A stretch of 64,000 bases of DNA from Diabrotica undecimpunctata (lineage: Eukaryota; Arthropoda; Insecta; Coleoptera; Chrysomelidae), in NCBI RefSeq assembly GCF_040954645.1, contig NC_092806.1, forward strand, positions 79,047,141-79,111,140. The letters are read 5' to 3'. Numbering within the stretch: position 1 is the stretch's first letter; each line of letters starts with the position of its first letter. The notes below the pieces were generated by a model, which was not told the DNA's origin, did not search any database, and was given only the letters and a program-made list of their open reading frames with translations. The translations under genes were made by a program, and so were the position numbers. Shown piece by piece: positions 10,740-20,736 of the stretch.

Positions 10740-10975
10740 ACAGTGCTAGTCAAAAGTCCGTTCCCCCCCTCGTATCTTTTGAACGGTTATACTTATAATA
10801 GTGAAATTTGAAGGGAGATAATAAACCGACGTAGGCTTTTTAACTAGTCATAACAGGTGACGTAATAGTGACAGGTGACGTCACAGCGCCACTGTGACAG
10901 ATAATTTTAAATGGGACCTTATGGCAAGCGATACCTCGTTTGAAAGGTATTGAAAATACCTATTCATTCATAATA
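10740..10975 (+). mobile_element. Fragment of a DNA-transposon-like repeat
   Basis: Begins at a short TA tract with CAGTGCTAGTCAAAAGTCCG, a form typical of mariner-type terminal repeats (TA then CAGTG). It includes the motif GGTGACGT twice (10856-10880 region). No matching inverted terminus is found in the window, so only one end is present. Non-coding. Confidence 0.45.
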
Positions 10976-10979
10976 ATGT

Positions 10980-11373
10980 TATTTGAGTTTAAGCTCATTT
11001 TGATAAATAAATTAAATAAATACTAAAATTGTAGTTTCGCATTTAATTAATAAATAATAAAAACCTCCTCCTCTGGTTACTTGTCAAAAAGTTGACGTTT
11101 TTCAATTCTCTAGTTGTTTTTACGTCAACGTCAACTTTTTTGACAATTAACCAGAGGCGAACGTTAGAATATTTATTGATTAAATGCGAAAATTCAATTA
11201 TTTTAATATACCTAACAAATCATACTAATTTTGTTTGGATTTAAGATGCTTTTGACGAATAAATTAAATAAACACTAAAATTCTAATTTGGCATTTCATT
11301 AATAAAAATTCTAACGTCATCCTTTGGTTATTTGTCAAAAAAAGTTGACGTTTGTCAATTCTCTAGTTGTGTT
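10980..11373. repeat. Three copies of a ~120-bp unit, the middle one inverted
   Basis: Copies lie at about 10980-11117 (+), 11118-11240 (inverted) and 11243-11373 (+). Each contains a variant of TTGTCAAAAAGTTGACGTTT next to CAATTCTCTAGTTGT, plus an AT-rich part with AATAAATTAAATAAA. The arrangement suggests successive inverted duplications or MITE-like insertions. Followed by TTAG-type simple sequence to about 11520. Confidence 0.6.
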
Positions 11374-11534
11374 TAGTTTGCAAAAGCGTTTATAGCCCAA
11401 TATTTAGTTTCTGTTTTTACTTAGTTTAGTCAATTCAAGTTTAGTCAAGTTGTTTTTAGTTAGTTGTTCTTAGTTAATATTTAGTTTAGTTAGTTAGTTA
11501 GTTTAGTTTAGTTAATTATTCTTTACAAAGGCAG

Positions 11535-11760
11535 AATGGTACGTACTGTAATGCCAGTTGTTACTTCCTCATACATGTATCTCACAATCTTCACATATTC
11601 ACCGGAAACTCCTTTCTTATTTAACGCCCACCACAGAATCTCCTGAGAAACTCTATCAGATACTTTCCCAAGATCAATGAATATCGACTATAGGATATTT
11701 CGGTTTCTTTAGGTATCTGTCTATCAATTACTCTCTTCCATATTTTCGTGGTGTAATAAT
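11535..11760 (-). pseudogene. LINE reverse transcriptase fragment (RTE-like)
   Basis: On the minus strand, KIWKRVIDRQIPKETEIS (11750-11700) and, after a small deletion, IFIDLGKVSDRVSQEILWWA then LNKKGVSGEYVKIVRYMYEE (11690-11560) are recognisable RT fingers and palm motif A sequence (FIDLxKxxDRV) of RTE-type LINEs. Only about 70 codons survive and the piece is cut at both ends. Confidence 0.7.
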
Positions 11761-12019
11761 TAATTAATTATTAATTAATTAATTATCCACTGTTGTATAT
11801 CTCCCATGTTTTGCTAAACAGGTACTAATATAGCTATAATATTAGCTCGTACTTGTTCCTGTCTATCCTAAAATTACTTTTTGAGGTTATTGAACAACTT
11901 CTCCGTTTGTTATTCATTAAATTAACTACCAAAGTACTTTTTTCATCGTTTTTTGACATCCTTTTCCTAAACTGTACTTTATTATTTTTATCTCGGATAT
12001 AATATAAAAAGGAGATAAA

Positions 12020-12182
12020 TAAAGGCAATAATTATAGAGCCATTATAGTAACACCAACGTTTAGCAGGCTGTAAAAAAATAATCAAAAATTAACTGAAAA
12101 TAAGTGAAGGTATAGAGAAGCAGAAGAACAATGTGGGTTAATAGCAAACGTTCGACTATGGATCATTTGTTTATTTTAAAGT
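12020..12182 (+). pseudogene. LINE reverse transcriptase fragment
   Basis: Three short blocks in order: NNYRAIIVTPTFSRL, then RYREAEEQCGLIA, then (after a frameshift) RSTMDHLFILK. Together they match the fingers region NYRxI...SR...EE.QCGF..GRST.DHLF of LINE RTs. Orientation is opposite to the fragment at 11535-11760, so it is probably a separate insertion. Confidence 0.55.
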
Positions 12183-12352
12183 AAATAATAAAGAAGAAAG
12201 TAAATGCACAAATTAGCTTAATATATATGTAATAGATAACCAAACTATGGGAAGTGCCATTTCACATGTATCCGACGCTCAGCGCTGACCGTCAGTGCTG
12301 ACCGGCAGCACCTTTGTTATCGTATGATCAGTTCTTCAATATGTATGGCAAA

Positions 12353-12382
12353 AGCAAACCAATATTATTTTCAATTTTACAT
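12353..12382 (-). repeat. 30-nt piece of the gypsy family B LTR start
   Basis: Identical over 30 nt to 37593-37622, the first bases of the family B LTR at 36292-37633, and in the same (minus) orientation. It abuts the TA array at 12391. It could be the remnant of a lost LTR or a recombination footprint. Confidence 0.5.
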
Positions 12383-12386
12383 ATTT

Positions 12387-12390
<4 letters not shown>

Positions 12391-12463
<73 letters not shown>
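12391..12463. repeat. (TA)n microsatellite
   Basis: Pure TA array directly against the left end of the PLE inverted dimer; another lies just beyond its right end (15851-15984). Confidence 0.95.
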
Positions 12464-12466
<3 letters not shown>

Positions 12467-12540
12467 AATACTTTTTTCTTTTTGGGTGTGGTAGTCAATA
12501 AAAACAGAGCTTTGCTAAGGCGTACTATTTATTCTGAATC

Positions 12541-12578
12541 CAAGCTTTCGGTGGTTTTTTGCCACCTTTATCAAGGTC
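12541..12578 (-). ncRNA. Degenerate hammerhead-like motif, left PLE arm
   Basis: Minus-strand mirror of 15691-15732, with UUGAUAA in place of CUGANGA, a GGUGG-type stem II and GAAAGCUU. Confidence 0.4.
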
Positions 12579-13180
12579 TACAAAGAAAATTACTATGTTG
12601 TAACAGTTTGAATGGTGCCAAAAAAAGGCTATAAAAAACTATAAAAAACTTACCCGAATGTAAGATTCGTGGCAGAAACAACAACGTTAAATAACATGAT
12701 ATACTGAAGTTGCAATTACACTTTAAAAATTACTGTTAAAAAAACACTTTAAAATTACTAAATATGTTGAAAGTTAAAAACAAAATGAAGGACGACATGT
12801 TAAAACAGTCGTCGCTGCAGGCTTGATTTCAGTCACATTTCACGAGCAGAAAGAGAACGTGGGTGGACAATTATTGTTTAAATAGTTAGGAGAAAATACA
12901 AAAAACAACTTTGAAATTAACGTCTCACAAAATACTGTTTATGAATTTTGAGTACTACCAACTGTATTACCAACTTAAAAACAAGCGGGAAGTTAAAAAT
13001 GTTATTTATGACATAAGCAATCGAAAGAAAATAGTATTTAGTAAATAGGTTTAGAAAAAATAATAACTCAAACAAAACAAAACTAAATTAGTAACTGAAG
13101 TTTGATCACAAGTATTCAATTAATACTGAAAATTTTTAACAAAAGAAAAGAACAAAGAAAACTCTGAGATGCAAAATAGC

Positions 13181-13838
13181 TCAGTCAAAAGTCAATATAA
13201 AATTGTAAATTTTGCTAAGATTCTGGATCTCAGATCTCTTATTAAGATTGTTATTATCACTCTTGCTGATATGTACCATCTCTAAGAAAGTTCTCTTAAA
13301 TTTATTTTTCTCTCTGGCTAATATTTTTACATTGTTGAAATCTATCTTATGGTCTAGATCGATAGTATGCTCTGCCAAAGCACAAGTAGGTTTGTTTAAT
13401 CTACAATCACTCTTATGAGAAATAATACGGCTAGACAGATTCCTTCCAGTTTCACCAATGTACGTGGATGGACATTCAGTACATTGAATGCAATAAACAA
13501 CATCTGTAGTCTCTAGAGTGGTTAGGGGTTGTTTTATTTTGCTATACAGCTGACGTATGGTTTTAATGTTCTTGTTAGCTATTTTGATATTCTTAAAGTC
13601 TTTAAAAATCTTAGTGAGTTCAACGGTTAGTTTTGGAATATATGGAAGGGCATAAAAATACACACTTGTTGAAGCTGAATTATTTTGTGCTGAGGGCACT
13701 GATTGTGACATAGTAAGTCTGTTGTTTCTAATAACAAAGGGAACATTAAAAAATAATTTATTAATCAGTCTTAGAGGATATGAATTTTCAACAAAAATAT
13801 TACGTAAGAGGTTGAGATCATGTTGGAGATAATCCGGA
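13181..13838 (-). pseudogene. PLE RT C-terminus plus GIY-YIG endonuclease, left copy
   Basis: The frame runs from HPDYLQHDLNLL (13838) to the stop at 13181. It encodes the RT thumb/linker part and the GIY-YIG endonuclease: VYCIQCTECPSTYIGETGRN with the following R and H of the fold, then the conserved C-terminal NLNKRSEIQNLSKIYN. PLE enzymes use this nuclease to nick the target for reverse transcription. The catalytic part of the RT is missing because the copy is truncated at its 5' side. The protein part upstream of HPDY in this frame (to 13888) belongs to the junction, not to the element. Confidence 0.88.
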
Positions 13839-13856
13839 TGAAAAAGATAAAGTGTA

Positions 13857-15089
13857 GTGTCTCTGTTCACTAATTTACCATTACACACAATATTGGTTAG
13901 CGTTGAGAATCACTGGGATGACACATCAATGCACACAACCCTTAACTTAGATAATATCAAAAAACTCATTTCTTTTGTTTTTGACTCTAATGTGTTTATT
14001 TTTAATGACTGTTACTACAAACAAGTCTTTGGTACTCCAAAGGGTTCCACTATTTCACCAATACTGTGCAATTATGTCTTAGATGACTTGATTAAAGATT
14101 GTTTGCAACAAATCAATTTTGAAATACCGTTCATAAAGAGATATGTGGATGACCTAATCTTGGCACTACCTGCAGACTCCATACATTCTACGTTAAATGT
14201 GTTCAACCAACAAAACCCACACTTGCAATTCACGTGCGAGGAGGAGCGGGAGGGATCTTTGCCTTTCCTTGACATGAGATTGCATAGATGTGAGGATAAT
14301 GTTGTGAAAACACAATGGTATAGAAAACCCATATGTAGCAATAGATTCATAAGCTACCACTCTCACCATCCTCCGAGGATGAAAACTAATTTAGTCCTAG
14401 CGATGAAAGAACGTGTCAAAAGGTTATCTCATCCGGATTATCTCCAACATGATCTCAACCTCTTACGTAATATTTTTGTTGAAAATTCATATCCTCTAAG
14501 ACTGATTAATAAATTAATTTTTAATGTTCCCTTTGTTAATAGAAACAACAGACTTACTATGTCACAATCAGTGCCCTCAGCACAAAATAATTCAGCTTCA
14601 ACAAGTGTGTATTTTTATGCCCTTCCATATATTCCAAAACTAACCGTTGAACTCACTAAGATTTTTAAAGACTTTAAGAATATCAAAATAGCTAACAAGA
14701 ACATTAAAACCATACGTCAGCTGTATAGCAAAATAAAACAACCCCTAACCACTCTAGAGACTACAGATGTTGTTTATTGCATTCAATGTACTGAATGTCC
14801 ATCCACGTACATTGGTGAAACTGGAAGGAATCTGTCTAGCCGTATTATTTCTCATAAGAGTGATTGTAGATTAAACAAACCTACTTGTGCTTTGGCAGAG
14901 CATACTATCGATCTAGACCATAAGATAGATTTCAACAATGTAAAAATATTAGCCAGAGAGAAAAATAAATTTAAGAGAACTTTCTTAGAGATGGTACATA
15001 TCAGCAAGAGTGATAATAACAATCTTAATAAGAGATCTGAGATCCAGAATCTTAGCAAAATTTACAATTTTATATTGACTTTTGACTAA
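13857..15089 (+). pseudogene. PLE reverse transcriptase plus GIY-YIG, right copy, 5'-truncated
   Basis: An open frame of about 410 codons begins VSLFTNLPLH, which is the part just after the motif A Asp of PLE RTs; the codons before it are SV after an in-frame TAA, so the catalytic Asp and all upstream domains are gone. Present: GTPKGSTISPILCNY, RYVDDLILALP (catalytic YVDD), the thumb, and the GIY-YIG domain (CIQCTECPSTYIGETGRN) near residues 305-345 with its Cys/His pattern. The initiator is GTG, so no native start exists. Uninterrupted otherwise, indicating a fairly young insertion. Confidence 0.92.
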
Positions 15090-15811
15090 GCTATTTTGCA
15101 TCTCAGAGTTTTCTTTGTTCTTTTCTTTTTTTAAAAAAATTTCAGTATTAATTGAATACTTGTGATCAAACTTCAGTTACTAATTTAGTTTTGTTTTGTT
15201 TGAGTTATTATTTTTTCTAAACCTATTTACTAAATACTATTTTCTTTCGATTGCTTATGTCATAAATAACATTTTTAACTTCCCGCTTATTTTTAAGTTG
15301 GTAATACAGTTGGTAGTACTCAAAATTCATAAACAGTATTTTGTGAGACGTTATTTTCAAAGTTGTTTTTTGTATTTTCTCCTAACTATTTAAACAATAA
15401 TTGTCCACCACGTTCTCTTTCTCCTCGTGAAATGTGACTGAAATCAAGCCTGCAACGACGACTATTTTAACATGTCGTCCTTCATTTTGTTTTTAACTTT
15501 TAACGTATTTAGTAATTTTAAAGTGTTTTTTTAACAGTAATTTTTAAAGTTTAATTGCAACTTCAGTATATCATGTTATTTAACGTTGTTGTTTCTGCCA
15601 CGAATCTTACATTCGGGTAAGTTTTTTATAGTTTTTTTATAGCCTTTTTTGGCACCATTCAAACTGTTACAACATAGTAATTTTCTTTGTAGACCTTGAT
15701 AAAGGTGGCAAAAAAACCACCGAAAGCTTGGATTCAGAATAAATAGTACGCCTTAGCAAAGCTCTGTTTTTATTGACTACCACACCCAAAAAGAAAAAAG
15801 TATTTTACATA
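15090..15811 (+). other. PLE 3' non-coding region, right copy
   Basis: Non-coding tail after the RT/GIY-YIG stop; it mirrors 13180-12464. It carries the degenerate hammerhead-like motif and ends with the terminus shared by both arms. Confidence 0.7.
15691..15732 (+). ncRNA. Degenerate hammerhead-like motif, right PLE arm
   Basis: The layout is that of a hammerhead: UUGAUAA in the CUGANGA position (C3 and G8 replaced), one extra A, stem II GGUGG/CCACC closed by a loop of C and As, then GAAA and a short AGCU stem III. The two core changes would be expected to abolish or strongly weaken cleavage. The architecture, including the extra nucleotide before stem II, matches the intact motifs at 5753 and 22742. 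Confidence 0.45.
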
Positions 15812-15847
15812 TATTTTTTTCCAAACTAGTCAAAAAATTTTGGACTA

Positions 15848-15988
<141 letters not shown>

Positions 15989-15989
15989 T

Positions 15990-16440
15990 CAGTAGGTCTA
16001 AAAATAGGTCGTAATGTATTTTCCATACCCCTAAGGGATAAGGGTGGTTTACCCCAAATTTTCACCCCTCTATTGCTAACTCCTATTTTTAATAGCCATA
16101 TTACTGTCACTGAATTAGTTATAAGATATTTAACATATATATTTGGTAGATCTGAGAATAGATCGTAATCTATTTTTCTTACCCGTTAGGGGTACGGGTT
16201 GTTCACCCCAAACATTCTTTTATTTTTTATGGTGTTGTATTAGAAAATACAATATCTCTTAATTTTTATACTTCTATTACTAACCTCTATTTTTTAATTG
16301 CCATATTAGTGCCATAGAGTTAGTTGCCATACTATTGACTTTATGAAATTTTATATGTATGGTAGGTCTAAGAATAGGTCGTATAAATATATTTTTTATA
16401 TCCCTATGTGATAAGGGTGCTTTTTCCTCAAACATTTTTA
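15990..16440 (+). repeat. Three diverged tandem units of a ~150-220 bp repeat
   Basis: Units begin at about 15992, 16145 and 16362 with variants of GGTAGGTCTAAGAATAGGTC, each followed by a TTTTCC/TACCC block, a short palindrome-like CCCTAAGGGATAAGGG and CACCCCAAAcatt. Spacing is uneven (about 153 and 217 bp). Non-coding. Confidence 0.7.
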
Positions 16441-16454
16441 TGTTTGAAGATGTA

Positions 16455-16735
16455 TATACAGGGTTATTGATTAGTGTAATAAAGTTCAGTAGATCCGCTA
16501 TAATAATAGATAGCAATAAAAGTTGATAACAAAAATTGCATACAACTTTTAGGTTCTCGTTACAGAAGTAGTTAGAATTTTTACAGGATCTTCGATAACA
16601 TAGTGGCAGACCAAACTTATGGTTTTTTTTTTTTTAATAAAACAGCCTGTATTTAATTTAATTTTCGAAATCTTCTTTACTTTCTCATGACAACATTATA
16701 AAGTTTTGTTATGTTATACAGGGTATTTACAAAAT
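16455..16735. mobile_element. MITE-like fragments with TACAGG termini
   Basis: TACAGGGTTATTGATTAG at 16455 and an inverted AACAGCCTGTA near 16643-16653 could bound a ~200-bp non-autonomous element. A second terminus, TACAGGGTATTTACAAAATT, starts at 16717 and has no visible partner. Matches are short, so this is tentative. Confidence 0.35.
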
Positions 16736-16901
16736 TATAACCAATTTTCTATGAAAATCGTAACAAGTTCCGTAACAAGTCACCGCATAAAATATTAAAA
16801 AAAAAGCACAATAACATTGATCTACTGCTGTCTAATTTTTTTATTAATTGTCAACTTTTTTTAAAGATGATTTATATTGCTAATTTTCTATATATCGAAT
16901 A

Positions 16902-18496
16902 CGGGGTGAGTCAAAACACAAGTATAGTTTTTTCTCATTAATTTTAAATAGAACGCCCCGTATTTTATGTCACTATCGAAAATTACCATTCCTATACATT
17001 AATTTTTATTTAATATTCCCTATCTCTAAATTTGTTAGTTTTTGAGATATTTCTATTTTTTAAAGCAAATTATTAATTTTAAAAAATTCACAAATTTTAA
17101 ACTGCTACATATGTTTGAATTGTCTAAAACGGACAGTTTACCATAATTGTTTGTGTATAAACTTACTGAAGAAAAAAGATGACTTGATGAAATGATCTGG
17201 ATATTGGAAGAATGTAGTAAAAATGCATAATTATCGGTAAGAATTTATCATGAACAGTTTCCTGATGGGCAACAAACTACAACAGCAAGTTTTGAAACAT
17301 TGAAGGATCAGTTTAACCGCACTGGTTCAGTTATGTATGAAAAACACAAACGAACAAAAGGTACTATGACAGAGGAAAACGATTGGACAAGTCAAGAACT
17401 TGTCAAAAATCCAAATACAAGTATACGGAGTATTTCCAAAAAAAAAAGAACCAACTTACTACTCTGTGCAAAGAATTCTTGCAAAAATCAAAATGCTTCC
17501 TTACCGTATGCAATTGAACTAAGAATTAATTCAGTAAGATTTTAAAAAGAGAATCGTATTTTATGAATGGGAATTAGATAAAATCAATCAACAAAGAGAT
17601 TTCTTCGATAATGTACTATTTGGAGATGAAGCTATATTTCATACAAACCGTTCTGTTACTAGGCACAACTTTCAGTATTTTGTCACAACTAATCCATACA
17701 ACATAGTTACACACAGTCAAACTAGATGGTCGCTGAACGTGTAGGGAGATATTGTTGGTAACTATATCGTGGGACCATTTTTTATAGAAGAAAATCTAAA
17801 TGGTGAGATGTATTTATATTTTTTAGGAAATCAATTGCCCATATTATTGGAAGACGTTCCACTTCGTATACTTGAACAAATGCAGTTTTTGCATAATGGC
17901 GAGATCATCAGAATTTAATAAAATGGACTCATTTTTTGGGGTTACGGTAATAATGAAATTTATAAAATACTTCCAACAAGAGATGAGATAAAAAATAGAA
18001 TACGAAACTATTTGGAAGTGGTAGTAGGGAACTAATTCGTAATGTAAGTAACTCATTTAATGACCGTTTTCATGCGTGCATAAATATTTATATTTAGTCC
18101 TTTAGAATATGTCATTTTAAACACCTTAAGTAATTAAATATTAAAAATATTTTAATAAAAGTTGTTTTTATTTTTTCATAAATGTTTTATTTAGCGTTTT
18201 TTTTAATAAATTATTTTTCTTTATTTGTTAAATTGGTTACCGGATTACTAATAAGTAATAATGTCAATTTTAGACAATTCAGTCATTGCATACTTAAAAT
18301 TCGTAAAAATTTAAATACTAATGATTCATTTGATTTAAATAGTGAAAATATCTCAAAAACTAATAAATGTAGTCATATGAAATATTAAATATAAATTAAA
18401 GTTTGGTAATGGTAGTTTTCGACAGCGACATATAATACGGGGTGCTCTATTTAAAATAACTGAGAGAATAATGTACTTGCTTTTTGACTCACCCTG
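16902..18496 (+). mobile_element. Mariner-like element with ~80-bp imperfect terminal repeats
   Basis: The left end CGGGGTGAGTCAAAA (16902) and right end TTTTTGACTCACCCTG (to 18496) are inverted. The similarity extends about 80 bp inward through blocks such as TTTAAATAGA(A/G)C(G/A)CCCCGTAT. TA lies outside both ends (16900-16901 and 18497-18498). The 1595-bp length is as expected for a complete mariner-type copy. Confidence 0.85.
17150..18055 (+). pseudogene. Mariner-like transposase remnant
   Basis: Pieces in order: ILEECSKNA (HTH start), YHEQFPDGQQTTTASFETLK, the open segment 17300-17545 containing NDWTSQELVKNPNTSIRSIS, then in shifted frames FGDEAIFH-like sequence near 17620 (first Asp region), GNYIVGPFFIEENLNGEMY near 17755-17810, and a final part near 17830-17900. 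Stops and frameshifts are many. The VGPFFxxENLNGExY block and flanking order fit the same transposase group as the element at 7678-9221. No activity is possible. Confidence 0.7.
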
Positions 18497-18833
18497 TATT
18501 AAATATAACCCTTACGCTCCCGACCGTAAATAATTATATTGCGTTAAAATTTTGGGATAATGTTAGTTTATACCTTAATAAGAAGTTAAATTTTTTGCAT
18601 AATTTTCAAAGTGACATTTGACAGGATTCAAGAACTAGCACAATTGTGTCATACAGTAGCACACAGATAACTAGCACAATTGTGATAATGAAACTAATTT
18701 GAGAAAAATGAAACCAAATTTATTGAATAAAGTTATTTGTAATGAAATTGAACAAAACAGTTTTGTTTGTTACTTACACAAAGATAAACATCACACTTAC
18801 TACATCTTATTCTTGATCTACTTTGACAGGTTT

Positions 18834-19225
18834 CTAGACGACATGTGTTTTGTCACGACAGGGCATTGAAGCGAACTTAACCCTTTTAATACTGGATTCT
18901 TCTGTGTTATCTTCATTGTCTCTTTCTGATCTTCTGGTTTTTGTTGCACAGATCAAAAATTCACCCAAATTTAACCGGAATTGTAGCAGGTCCAAGATAT
19001 CTTTTGTTTTGTATTTATTGTTTTTACAATCTTTTCGATATTCCATCTAGCCGTTAACGATGGATAAATAAGATAAAAGATGGATAGTTTTAAAAGTCCA
19101 TTTACGAGTTTTAAAAAAGGTTCTGTAACATTTAATCATTTGATCACATACATCGACACCTCCCATCTTTTCATTATTAACAACTTTTGGACAAGTTACT
19201 TCGACATCTTTTTTTTTCTTGTTTG
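18834..19225 (-). pseudogene. piggyBac-type transposase C-terminal fragment
   Basis: Minus-strand sequence contains VTCPKVVNNEKMGGVDVCDQ, followed by YRTFFKTRKWTFKTIHLLSY, the strongly conserved end of the piggyBac catalytic core (the MGGVDxxD motif holds the final acidic residue). An in-frame TAG then replaces the usual Trp before MEYRKD at 19046, and the frame 19046-18834 carries KDILDLLQFRLNLGE and a charged tail. A run of A/T near 19210 probably shifts the frame. The upstream two thirds of the gene and both termini are missing or unrecognisable; the PLE at 19250 begins where the remnant stops. Confidence 0.85.
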
Positions 19226-19249
19226 TCCCATCTCTTGACGTTTTGTAAA

Positions 19250-20690
19250 GGTTTTATGGCCTATATAGGCCAAACAAATTTGTTTAGAGTTTCTGAACAT
19301 TCTGAAAACTAAATACAGTATCCAACAAGACCACTTATCTCTCATTAAACATTGTATGTCCAACACCTATTTCATCTTCCAAAATCAATGCTACAGACAA
19401 ATAAATGGTGCCCCAATGGGCCCCCCTCTATCTCCAGTAATTGCCAATATCTTTATGGAAGACTTCGAGACCCGAGCACTATCCACATCAACGCTCAAGC
19501 CCACGTGTTGGCTACAATATGTTGACGATACATTTGTAATTTGTCCCCATGGCAGGTATTCTTTGGTGTCTTTTCAAACCCATCTGAATGGTATACATCC
19601 TAGTATCCAGATCACGATGGAGATGGAAACTAATTCATCCCTACCGTTTCTCAATGTTTTCATAAAGAAAAACCAATCCCAAGGTTTTCATTACTCTGTC
19701 TATCGAAAACCCACAAATACCAATCGTTACTTGCATACCAACTCTCACCATCCACCTAATTCAGTCATTAATACCCTTGTTTGCAGATCAATACGCCTTT
19801 CCGATGATGCAAGTAGATCCGCTGAGCTCTCTTGTTTAAAACAAGCCTTTATCCAAAACGGTTACCGCGAAAATCACATCAACTGGAGCATCCACAGATA
19901 TCAATCTCCCACTCAATCTCAATCCAAAGACTTAGACCCTTATCATACGAAAGCTTTTCTTCCTTACATCAAAGGTGTCACTAACAAAATCGACAAAATT
20001 CTTAAACCAAGAGGAATAAAAACAATATTTACCCCCCCAACAAAAACTTTCATCTTTTGTCCAATCAATCAAAGACAATATTCCAAATGAACAGTACGCA
20101 GTTTATGAAATTTCTTGTGCAGACTGCCCCCGATCCTATATAGGCCAAACAAATCGTAGAATTCAAAATAGGATTTATGAACATTCCATTTCTGTTCGCA
20201 ATTCCGATTCAATTTCAGCTCTAGGTCAACACCATCTTCAGGCAGGTCACAAAATTGATTTTGAAAACTCCAGAATCATGGCCCCTATCCGCTTCTATAA
20301 ACCAAGAATTATCTGAGAAACCATAGAAATAGAAAAAAGACCAAATTGCCTTAATAAAAGAGATGACGCCATACGGTTACCTTCTACATGGAGACCTCTC
20401 ATAAAGAAAATATCGCCCCCTCCATCCTCGAATCAAAATCCCGCTGTCGGAAATGTTCGCGCCAACTCTCGCGCCAATCCCCACCCTAACCCTCACCTAG
20501 GCCACGTCACCATCGACAGTATAAATGAACCGTCTCCTGGTCCCAGTCGTAGTAGTAAACTAGTGAGTGAACTAGAAGTGACTAGTGAGTGTAGTAGTGT
20601 CTAGGGGCTCGGGAGATTGAGTCCTCGGAAGCCCTGAAGAAGACATCAACCCGGAAGACTGGTGAGTTTAATAAAAATTTTCATAATAGT
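19250..20690 (+). mobile_element. Penelope-like element, third family, 5'-truncated
   Basis: RT plus GIY-YIG coding sequence (19320-20604) followed by a GC-richer 3' end with CCTGAAGAAGACATCAACC near 20633. At 19263-19302 a stray GIY-YIG core (YIGQTNLFRVSEHS) precedes the RT, with 20 nt nearly identical to 20136-20155. This suggests the tail of another PLE copy lay upstream, as in a partial tandem. This is the only PLE locus here without an inverted partner. Confidence 0.8.
19320..20604 (+). pseudogene. PLE reverse transcriptase plus GIY-YIG endonuclease, frameshifted
   Basis: The RT part (from about 19330) starts LSLIKHCMSNTYFIFQ and includes NGAPMGPPLSPVIANIF and LQYVDDTFVICP (catalytic YVDD) then SLPFLNVFI and YRKPTNTNRYLHTNSHHP. 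The frame 19356-20090 ends at a frameshift near 20050-20085; the next frame continues KDNIPNEQYAVYEISCADCP then RSYIGQTNRRIQNRIYEHS, the GIY-YIG domain. A TGA near 20313 stands where an Arg is expected (IIxET). Reading then stays open through LNKRDD to a Pro/Ser-rich tail ending at TAG 20602-20604. The N-terminal RT motifs, including motif A, are absent. Confidence 0.88.
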
Positions 20691-20736
20691 ATTAATCTTA
20701 GATCTAGGTTTAATATATACATATGTATATATATTC

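Larger units (their letters stand above)
12464..15811. mobile_element. Penelope-like element, head-to-head inverted dimer
   Basis: Two 5'-truncated PLE copies lie in opposite orientation, joined near 13840-13857. The left copy (minus) covers 13838 down to 12464; the right copy (plus) covers about 13857-15811 and retains about 560 bp more of the RT. The outer 3' ends match almost base for base, including the GACTACCACACCCAAAAAG terminus. The arms are very similar (a few residue differences in about 220 shared codons), so they arose together or recently. Both ends abut TA arrays. Confidence 0.9.

Noticed and set aside
18631..18686. Direct repeat AACTAGCACAATTGTG (two copies) as a target duplication
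   Set aside because: The copies are only about 36 bp apart with nothing element-like between them.
20620..20660. CCTGAAGAAGACATCAACC...GGAAGACTGG as a fourth PLE hammerhead
   Set aside because: CUGAAGA is present, but there is no GAAA box and no convincing stem II, so it is at best a remnant and is not called.
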